In this document: one piece after another, positions 1 through 4,840 of the stretch
Layout of the letters: each line of letters opens with the position of its first letter
Position numbering within the stretch: position 1 is the stretch's first letter
Origin: Saprospiraceae bacterium
GTDB taxonomy: Bacteria > Bacteroidota > Bacteroidia > Chitinophagales > Saprospiraceae
Assembly: GCA_020852155.1 (NCBI GenBank)
Contig: JADZBJ010000443.1
Span: 1 to 7,101, forward strand
DNA: 7,101 bases
Reading direction: 5' to 3'
Position numbers and translations under genes: made by a program
The notes under the pieces: model-generated
Told to the model about the DNA's origin: nothing
Seen by the model: only the letters and a program-made list of their open reading frames with translations
The model's database searches: none

Positions 1-2126
1 CCCAGGGCGAGGTCGCCTCTTTCTGGTTTATATTCCGGGTTGACGGGAACTTTGGTGAATTCCTCCACAACAACTAAGTGATCTTTAAGTCGTACGGTAT
101 CGCCAGGTTTTACCTCAAAATGCTTGTATTTCAGGCTGTCCTCCTGTTGCTGGGCAAATTCTTTATCCAATTCGGCTTTAGGCAACGACGATACGTGTGT
201 GAAAATATCGTAGTTCCAGTAGTGCATCGTCGAAGGATTGGACGCTACAATTTTTGAAAATTGCCGATCGTACATCACATTCGGATGCAACAGGAATGCT
301 TCGCCGGTGGCGTTACCTGCCGTGTCGCGTGGCTGGAACTGAACTGCAAACGTGCGCGTCTGGCGTTCAAGGGTATCGCTTAGGAAGGTGGCTGTGAGTT
401 TGTTTTTGATGGGCATGGGCGCATTTTTCATCAAAATGACATTTTTACCCAAGGCTTCACCATCGGCGCCCTCAATCAATCCCTCCATCGCGAATGAATT
501 GGCAGAAATCCAGGTTTTGCCCAAACCTGTACTCAAAATACCCAGCACCAGTACCCCAAACCCGACGTGAGAGATGGCTGAGGCTGCCAGTTTCAGGTTG
601 CCGCGCAATACCGAAATGATATATGCGGCATTCGACACTACAGCGAACATGCCAGCAAACAACATGGTGTAAATTTGCCATGCGTTGATGTCAATCCAGA
701 GTCTGTTGAGCATGGTCAGGACAAAAGCCCCGGCCATGGAAATCAGCATGAATTTGACAAATGCTTTTTTGTATTGCGCCCAGTTCTTTTCACTGAAACG
801 CATGTATTGACCCACGCCCGTCAACAGCCCCATGAACACTGCGATCCAGAGTTGGTAGCGATTGTGGTGTTCCATCGGGTCGCGCAGCGCATAATCTGTT
901 CCGAAAATTTTGTTCACCACCGGAAGCGACGTAGCGCCGGTAATCAATAAGGATGAAAATAACAGCACCAGCGAGCCGATAAACATCCAGAATTCGCGGC
1001 TGGATGCGGATTCTTCGGCTTTCATTTCCGGTATTTCGCGATAGCGCCAGAACCATAAACCCTTACCCAGTGCAGCAAAAACCACCATAAAAGCGATCAA
1101 TTGAATACCCAGGCCCATTTCGGTAAAAGCGTGGGCCGATGTGTCGCCCAGAATGCCGCTTCGGGTCAGGTAAGTGGAATATAAGACTAAAATAAAGGTA
1201 ATCAGGTAAAAAGCGTAGGTACTGCGGATGGAATAACCCGTCGCTCGGGCAATCAGGTTGGTATGCAAGCCAGCCAACAGCGTCAGCCACGGAACCAAAG
1301 AGGTGTTTTCCACGGGGTCCCAGGCCCAGTAACCGGCAAACGACAAGGCTTCATAAGCCCAGGCGCCACCCATCAGAATACCCGTTCCTAAAATGCCTGC
1401 TGAAAACAAAGCCCATTGCAAGGCCGGTTTCAGCCATTCGCGGTGTTCGCGTAGCCAAAGCCCTGCGATGGCGAAACCGACAGGAACAACCGTACTGGCA
1501 AAACCCAGGAACAGGGTAGGGGGGTGAATGGTCATCCAGTAGTTCTGCAACAGCGGATTCAAACCATTTCCCTTGATTTTTTCGAGATAGTTGGCTTGCG
1601 CAAAAATCGGAGCGTCCATGACGTCGCGCAGTAAATCAAACGGACTGGCGCCAAACCTGAAATCACCGAAATACAGGCCCAGCATCATGCACGAAATGAA
1701 AACTTCGGCCAGGGCAATTACCGTCATAACAGGCGTTTCCCATTTGCCGCCGCGCAACATGATAACCAACGACAAAACGATATGCCAGAAACTCCAGAGC
1801 AGAAAACTGCCTTGCTGTTCTTTCCAAAAGGCCGAAAACACATAGCGTTGAGGCAAGTCATCTGAAATGTTGGCCCAGGCATACTGGTACTCGTACATTT
1901 TACCTGTCAGGATGACGAAAAGCGTAGCAATGACACTAAAAGTGGCTAATCCATGTAACAGGAATGAGAATCGTCCAAGATTGCGCCAGGATTCGTACTC
2001 GGCGCGTTGGCGATATTGCGTAGCAAAAAAGTAGGATACCGTACTCAACAGCGCGGCAATAAAAGAAAGAAGGACACACAAATGCCCGATTTGTCCGGGC
2101 AGCAGGTGTTCGTTGGCGTATTCCAT
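1..2126 (-). CDS. ccsA: CcmF/CcsA-type cytochrome c heme lyase, C-terminus cut by window edge
   Basis: This is a polytopic inner-membrane protein that attaches heme to apocytochrome c on the outer face of the cytoplasmic membrane. The reading frame is open from ATG at 2126 to base 1 (708 residues seen) with no stop, so the 3' end lies outside the window. Many hydrophobic segments are visible. The tryptophan-rich WWD heme-handling signature lies at about residues 252-290 (GAWAYEALSFAGYWAWDPVE). Other CcmF hallmarks are IHPPTLFLGFA (His201), LHT (His288), TRSGILGDTSAHAF (His332) and SHVGFG (His520). By pattern these match the two periplasmic and two transmembrane histidines of CcmF. A hydrophilic, probably extracytoplasmic stretch follows residue 540. 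CcmF-like proteins of Bacteroidota are commonly annotated CcsA, and the family resemblance here is closer to CcmF. It starts 80 bp after the barstar gene on the same strand. No Shine-Dalgarno sequence is visible. Confidence 0.93.
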   Translation of the reverse strand, partial: MEYANEHLLPGQIGHLCVLLSFIAALLSTVSYFFATQYRQRAEYESWRNLGRFSFLLHGLATFSVIATLFVILTGKMYEYQYAWANISDDLPQRYVFSAFWKEQQGSFLLWSFWHIVLSLVIMLRGGKWETPVMTVIALAEVFISCMMLGLYFGDFRFGASPFDLLRDVMDAPIFAQANYLEKIKGNGLNPLLQNYWMTIHPPTLFLGFASTVVPVGFAIAGLWLREHREWLKPALQWALFSAGILGTGILMGGAWAYEALSFAGYWAWDPVENTSLVPWLTLLAGLHTNLIARATGYSIRSTYAFYLITFILVLYSTYLTRSGILGDTSAHAFTEMGLGIQLIAFMVVFAALGKGLWFWRYREIPEMKAEESASSREFWMFIGSLVLLFSSLLITGATSLPVVNKIFGTDYALRDPMEHHNRYQLWIAVFMGLLTGVGQYMRFSEKNWAQYKKAFVKFMLISMAGAFVLTMLNRLWIDINAWQIYTMLFAGMFAVVSNAAYIISVLRGNLKLAASAISHVGFGVLVLGILSTGLGKTWISANSFAMEGLIEGADGEALGKNVILMKNAPMPIKNKLTATFLSDTLERQTRTFAVQFQPRDTAGNATGEAFLLHPNVMYDRQFSKIVASNPSTMHYWNYDIFTHVSSLPKAELDKEFAQQQEDSLKYKHFEVKPGDTVRLKDHLVVVEEFTKVPVNPEYKPERGDLAL

Positions 2127-2177
2127 GAACCTGAGTGTAAAATAGCAAGATAATTTGGGGGCGTATAAATAATGGGA

Positions 2178-2195
2178 CGCCTGATTATGCAGGCG
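2178..2195 (-). terminator. Hairpin between barstar gene and heme lyase gene, possible terminator
   Basis: CGCCTG and CAGGCG form a perfect 6-bp stem around a 6-nt loop, starting 11 nt after the barstar stop codon on the minus strand. The sequence after it is T-rich but interrupted (TCCCATTATTTATAC), so it is not a classic intrinsic terminator. It could end or attenuate the RNase-barstar transcript before the heme lyase gene. This call rests on position and stem only. Confidence 0.35.
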
Positions 2196-2206
2196 CTTCA
2201 ATCAAC

Positions 2207-2554
2207 TCAATCACGCAAACCAATTACCCTGAACAACACATCGTCGTATCTGTTCTCGGATTTTTCGGCGTCGGCCAGAATTTGCAAGGCAGCGACGCGC
2301 TTTTCCGGTTTTTCTTTATCCAGAAATAAATCAAAATGACGAATCAACAAAATGATTTCAGGGCGACCCACAACTTCCAGTGAGCAAAGGCAGTCAAAGA
2401 GGGCGTCAAGGTTTTTTCCGAAATAATCCGGGAAGACGAGCGCCGATGCAATGCGTGGATAGAACCCGCGCAGGGTATGGACTTTCGAGCCGTCAATTTC
2501 AGCGATAAAAGCAGTTTCAGGCAGGTGAGGTATGGTATTCTCGTGTATTTCCAT
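2207..2554 (-). CDS. Barstar family ribonuclease inhibitor (immunity protein)
   Basis: This 115-residue protein is predicted to be a cytoplasmic inhibitor of a barnase-type ribonuclease. The core motif FPDYFGKNLDALFDCL at residues 41-56 matches the barstar inhibitory helix region. Tyr44, Asp50 and Asp54 align with barstar Tyr29, Asp35 and Asp39, the residues that plug the barnase active site. The tryptophan at barstar position 38 is Phe53 here. The protein is about 25 residues longer than Bacillus barstar, mostly at the N-terminus and after the inhibitory helix. It has no signal peptide, in line with protecting the cytoplasm before the enzyme is exported. It lies 42 bp downstream of the ribonuclease gene on the same strand, which is the usual enzyme-inhibitor order. 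No Shine-Dalgarno sequence precedes ATG at 2554; the leader is A/T-rich. Pairing with the neighbouring enzyme is inferred from family and position. Confidence 0.9.
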   Translation of the reverse strand: MEIHENTIPHLPETAFIAEIDGSKVHTLRGFYPRIASALVFPDYFGKNLDALFDCLCSLEVVGRPEIILLIRHFDLFLDKEKPEKRVAALQILADAEKSENRYDDVLFRVIGLRD

Positions 2555-2596
2555 GCGATGGAAAATTAGTGAAGAGAGCGCGTTTTGCGGTGATAT

Positions 2597-3031
2597 CTAA
2601 TCTATTCGGGTGAAATTCTTATAATGGTCGCGGGTGTACCAGGCGCTGTGGTCCGAACCTGTCACTAAACGCTCAGGCCCTCGGTTTTTTCCTTTTACCT
2701 TCGGGTGTACATCCCATTCGGAATATCGAATGCGTGATCCATCCGATGCTTTAGCGGGCAACTCTTTTTCGCGATTTTGAAATTCGCGACCGCCCACAAA
2801 ACCTTCAGGCGCTTGTCCGTTCCGGCGAACATACTGCAAAACATCGAGCGCATACTGTGGTACGCCATTGTTCTGCTGTCCGGTTTGTGTGCTGCCGGTT
2901 TGGGTTGTTGACGTTGAAGCAGTAGGCCTTTCCGGCAACTTATGTTGCTGCCCATACCAGTACCTGACCAGCATAATAGCGCCAAACAGCGCCACAAAAA
3001 TCAGCAAACGAGCTAGCAGTTGCTTTTTCAT
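2597..3031 (-). CDS. Membrane-anchored or secreted barnase/RNase Sa-like ribonuclease
   Basis: This 144-residue protein is a member of the microbial guanyl-specific RNase family (N1/T1, barnase, RNase Sa), which cleaves single-stranded RNA. Residues 4-24 form one hydrophobic segment after MKKQ, so it is either a signal peptide or a signal anchor; no lipobox is seen. Residues about 30-57 are a Thr/Gln/Gly-rich linker. The catalytic domain spans about residues 58-144, with GGREFQNREKELP (80-92), YSEWDV (103-108), RGPERLVTG (117-125) and YTRDHYKNFTRID (132-144). Glu105, Arg121 and His136 align with the barnase catalytic residues Glu73, Arg87 and His102, and Arg117 aligns with Arg83. The position of barnase Lys27 appears to be Gln73, as expected if the enzyme is closer to RNase Sa, which also lacks that lysine. 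The catalytic residues are complete, so activity is expected. The adjacent barstar gene supports a toxin/immunity pair. Confidence 0.9.
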   Translation of the reverse strand: MKKQLLARLLIFVALFGAIMLVRYWYGQQHKLPERPTASTSTTQTGSTQTGQQNNGVPQYALDVLQYVRRNGQAPEGFVGGREFQNREKELPAKASDGSRIRYSEWDVHPKVKGKNRGPERLVTGSDHSAWYTRDHYKNFTRID

Positions 3032-3034
3032 ACA

Positions 3035-3073
3035 GCAAAACTACGGCGCGTAAACGGCTAATCGTAGTTTTGC
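3035..3073. promoter_or_regulatory. Perfect 11-bp inverted repeat between divergent genes; possible operator or paired promoter elements
   Basis: GCAAAACTACG (3035-3045) and CGTAGTTTTGC (3063-3073) are exact reverse complements separated by 17 bp. They sit in the 94-bp region between the divergent ribonuclease and dehydrogenase genes. Each arm contains TAGTTTTG, which fits the Bacteroidota -7 element TAnnTTTG, one copy pointing toward each gene (3065-3072 plus, 3043-3036 minus). I see no clear -33 TTTG partner at the expected distance on either strand. The minus-strand copy ends only 4 nt before the ribonuclease ATG, so that transcript would be leaderless or nearly so. As RNA, the repeat could also form a stem just before the ribonuclease start. 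The repeat is directly visible; its role is inference. Confidence 0.5.
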
Positions 3074-3125
3074 GCCAAACTTGTTATAGCCGGACGGCTT
3101 GACATCCTGACCAAACATTTATTTC

Positions 3126-4016
3126 ATGCAACACATTACTGTTATCGGCGGCGGTACAATGGGCAACGGTATCGCCCACGTTTTCGCACAACACGGATTT
3201 GAAGTTACCCTGGTTGACGTTGCGCCCGCTGCCCTGGAAAAGGCCATAGCCACCATCACCCGCAACCTGGATCGGCAGGTGCAAAAAGGAACGCTTTCTG
3301 AAGCGGATAAAACGGCAACGCTGGCGCGTCTGACAACGACTTCCGACCTGAAATCCGGGGTTTCCAAAGCAGACCTGGTGGTCGAAGCCGCTACCGAAAA
3401 TGTCAACCTGAAACTCAAAATTTTCGGTGAAATGGATCAGTTTTCACCCGAAAACGCCATCCTCGCCACCAATACGTCCAGCATCAGTATCACACAGATC
3501 GCTGCCGCCACCAAACGCCCGGCGCAAGTGATCGGTATGCACTTCATGAATCCGGTGCCGGTGATGAAACTCGTAGAGGTTATTCGCGGATACGCCACAT
3601 CCGATGAAGTGTGCAGCCAAATCATGGCCCTGTCCTCGCAACTGAATAAAATTCCGGTCGAGGTGAATGACTACCCGGGTTTCGTAGCGAATCGAATCCT
3701 GATGCCAATGATTAACGAAGCAATCTACACGCTTTTTGAAGGCGTAAGCGACGTAGAAGGTATTGATACGGTTATGAAATTAGGCATGGCGCACCCGATG
3801 GGGCCGCTTCAATTGGCTGACTTTATTGGCCTTGACGTGTGCCTGAGCATCCTGCGCGTGTTGCACGATGGTTTCGGCCAACCGAAATACGCTCCTTGTC
3901 CCTTACTGGTGAATATGGTCACTGCCGGAAAACTGGGTGTCAAAACCGGCGAAGGATTCTACACTTACACGCCAGGGTCAAAAGACCTTGTGGTGGCGCC
4001 GGGATTTAAGAAGTAG
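3126..4016 (+). CDS. hbd: 3-hydroxybutyryl-CoA (3-hydroxyacyl-CoA) dehydrogenase
   Basis: This is a complete 296-residue cytoplasmic enzyme that interconverts 3-hydroxyacyl-CoA and 3-oxoacyl-CoA using NAD(P), as in beta-oxidation or butanoate metabolism. The N-terminal Rossmann fold opens with VIGGGTMGNGIAHVFA (residues 6-21) and has an acidic residue (Asp31) at the end of the second strand. The catalytic set is complete: Ser118 in TNTSSI, His139 in GMHFMNPVPVMKLVEV, Glu151, and Asn189 in PGFVANRI. The 21-, 12- and 50-residue spacings match human HADH. The C-terminal dimerization domain includes MAHPMGPLQLADFIGLDV (221-238) and ends in KTGEGFYTYT. The length is normal for the stand-alone family (about 280-300). 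Substrate chain length cannot be read from sequence, so the hydroxybutyryl assignment is by family resemblance. The start at 3126 is fixed by the nucleotide-binding motif, and no Shine-Dalgarno sequence is seen. The last codons, AAG and the TAG stop, merge into the repeat array that follows. Confidence 0.95.
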   Translation: MQHITVIGGGTMGNGIAHVFAQHGFEVTLVDVAPAALEKAIATITRNLDRQVQKGTLSEADKTATLARLTTTSDLKSGVSKADLVVEAATENVNLKLKIFGEMDQFSPENAILATNTSSISITQIAAATKRPAQVIGMHFMNPVPVMKLVEVIRGYATSDEVCSQIMALSSQLNKIPVEVNDYPGFVANRILMPMINEAIYTLFEGVSDVEGIDTVMKLGMAHPMGPLQLADFIGLDVCLSILRVLHDGFGQPKYAPCPLLVNMVTAGKLGVKTGEGFYTYTPGSKDLVVAPGFKK

Positions 4017-4225
4017 TTTGAAGTAGTTTGATGGCGCTGGCGCGCCGTTTGAAGTGGTTTGAAATTGTTTGAATGCGCTGGCGCGCTGTTTGAAATGGTT
4101 TGAAATTGTTTGAATGCGCTGGCGCGCTGTTTGAAATTGTTTGATATTGTTTGATGGCGCTGGCGAGCCGTTTGAAATGGTTAGAATGCTCGCTGACGCT
4201 CGCATTTGAGTGGCGCTGGCGCGCT
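4010..4225 (+). repeat. Palindrome/decamer repeat array A, sense strand of the dehydrogenase gene
   Basis: The array is made of 10-bp steps (GTTTGAAATT, GTTTGAAGTG, GTTTGAAATG, GTTTGATATT) that alternate with GC-rich palindromes. Three consecutive units are exactly 41 bp long: 4047-4087, 4088-4128 and 4129-4169, each being three 10-bp steps plus a palindrome. A leading half unit carries TGGCGCTGGCGCGCC at 4032-4046. Shorter units follow at 4170-4204 (palindrome replaced by GCTCGC TGAC GCTCGC) and 4205-4225. Palindrome order is GG, TG, TG, GG (one stem mismatch, GAGCC), CTCGC, GG. GAAGTAGTTT occurs twice in tandem at 4010-4029 and contains the dehydrogenase stop codon. Units are not a multiple of three and the open frames through them show no protein-like composition, so I call the array non-coding. 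I do not recognise it as a named repeat family. Confidence 0.9.
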
Positions 4226-4238
4226 ATTAACTAAGTAT

Positions 4239-4260
4239 CCAATTTCCTGATGGAATTTGG
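4239..4260 (-). terminator. Imperfect hairpin after the small gene, possible weak terminator
   Basis: CCAATTTCC and GGAATTTGG form a 9-bp stem with one mismatch around a 4-nt loop (TGAT). It starts 3 nt after the stop codon of the small minus-strand gene. The stem is A/T-rich in the middle and no T-tract follows on the minus strand, so termination activity is uncertain. It lies between the small gene and array A and could also be a remnant boundary of the cassette. Confidence 0.3.
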
Positions 4261-4263
4261 GAG

Positions 4264-4515
4264 TCATCGGCTAGGAGCAGAGATTTTTTTTAAGGCTCTC
4301 GCCTTTGCCAGACTGACAATATGTTCAACCAACATAAATTGCTCTACTTCATGTTTTTCTGCTTCATTTAGCCCGGAATCCTTGTTTTTCCAAAGCAATT
4401 CTTCTAGCCGCTGTTGCGCTTTGGCCGACGTGTGAAATGCTAAGACTTGATCGGGATTCATTCCGGCAAGCAAGTCTGCTAACTCTTCAAAAATAAAATG
4501 ACTTTGTGCGACCAT
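4264..4515 (-). CDS. Small uncharacterized protein, antitoxin-like by appearance
   Basis: This 83-residue soluble protein is predicted mostly helical, with no signal peptide or membrane segment. The central pattern AKAQQRLEELLWKNKDSGLN (residues 31-50) followed by EAEKHEVEQFMLVEHIVSLA (51-70) and KARALKKI (71-78) resembles a family of roughly 80-residue bacterial proteins of unknown function. From memory, that family is often encoded next to HNH nuclease or PIN-type genes, as an antitoxin-like partner; this recall is not checked and no function is proven. No such partner is present here: the sequence downstream is a short hairpin and then repeat array A. The composition is ordinary for a protein, unlike the frames through the arrays. 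It has its own A/T-rich upstream region with promoter-like motifs and no Shine-Dalgarno sequence. It is the only credible gene between the two arrays and reads in the same direction as the receptor gene beyond array B. Confidence 0.72.
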   Translation of the reverse strand: MVAQSHFIFEELADLLAGMNPDQVLAFHTSAKAQQRLEELLWKNKDSGLNEAEKHEVEQFMLVEHIVSLAKARALKKISAPSR

Positions 4516-4553
4516 GTTTTTTCTTGCAAAATTGCGTTTTTTTACTCAATTTT

Positions 4554-4582
4554 CAAATTATAGGAACTTGGGTGTAACAAAA
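4554..4582 (-). promoter_or_regulatory. Possible promoter of the small gene
   Basis: On the minus strand TATAATTTG (4562-4554) lies about 40 bp before the small gene's ATG, with TTTTG (4582-4578) 15 bp upstream of it. The downstream motif resembles both a sigma-70 -10 box and a loosely spaced Bacteroidota TAnnTTTG element. Spacing to the TTTTG is shorter than typical, so the call is tentative. Its position inside the A/T-rich stretch between array B and the gene supports independent transcription. Confidence 0.3.
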
Positions 4583-4600
4583 TACCGCTTCTAATCTTGA

Positions 4601-4840
4601 CCTCGCTACGTTCGCGTTTGAGCGGCGCGTCAGCGCCTTCTAACAACCTCAAACGCGAGCGCAGCGAGCATTCAAACAATATCAAACCACTTCAAACGGC
4701 GCGCCAGCGCCATCAAACCATTTCAAACAGCGCGCCAGCGCATTCAAACAATATCAAACAACCTCAAACAGCGCGCCATCGCATTCAAACAATATCAAAC
4801 AACCTCAAACGGCGCGCTAGCGCCCTCAAACCACTCCCAC
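4601..4840 (-). repeat. Palindrome/decamer repeat array B, sense strand of the receptor gene
   Basis: This is the same element type as array A, in the opposite orientation. Read on the minus strand from the receptor stop codon it has a leading half unit with GGGCGCTAGCGCGCC (4825-4811), then units at 4810-4770 and 4769-4729 (both 41 bp), 4728-4698 (31 bp), 4697-4655 (43 bp, with GCTCGC TGC GCTCGC) and 4654-4624 (31 bp, with GGCGCTGACGCGCC). The 10-bp steps are GTTTGAGGTT, GTTTGATATT, GTTTGAAATG and GTTTGAAGTG. Palindrome order is GG, TG, TG, GG, CTCGC, GG, the same as array A. At the inner end (4601-4623) a short unit appears in the reverse direction: CTCGCTACGTTCGC followed by GTTTGAG on the plus strand. 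Where stems vary least, the differences fall in the 4-nt loop (TGGC, TAGC, TGAC). I call it non-coding. Confidence 0.9.

Noticed and set aside
1936..2148. Minus-strand 70-codon frame and other short frames within 352-2148
   Set aside because: They overlap the continuous heme lyase frame (1-2126), which has clear CcmF motifs; the short frames are shadows.
3088..3099. AGCCG and CGGCT inverted repeat upstream of the dehydrogenase gene
   Set aside because: A 5-bp stem with a 2-nt loop is short and expected by chance in such sequence; nothing else supports it.
3099..3104. TTGACA as a -35 box for the dehydrogenase gene
   Set aside because: It lies only 21 bp before the start codon, so a matching -10 box would overlap the coding start, and no suitable sequence is present.
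3978..4205. Minus-strand open frame of 75 codons through array A
   Set aside because: It is made of repeat-derived QFQT, QRIQ and SNHFK-like strings, overlaps the end of the dehydrogenase gene, and follows the 41-bp repeat through shifting frames. It shows no protein-like composition.
4010..4840. CRISPR array
   Set aside because: Units are directly adjacent with no unique spacers, they contain internal 10-bp repeats, and no cas genes are present.
4010..4840. Insertion sequence bounded by terminal inverted repeats
   Set aside because: There is no transposase, no obvious target-site duplication, and the arms are multi-unit arrays rather than simple terminal repeats. A non-autonomous mobile element remains possible and is discussed as a finding.
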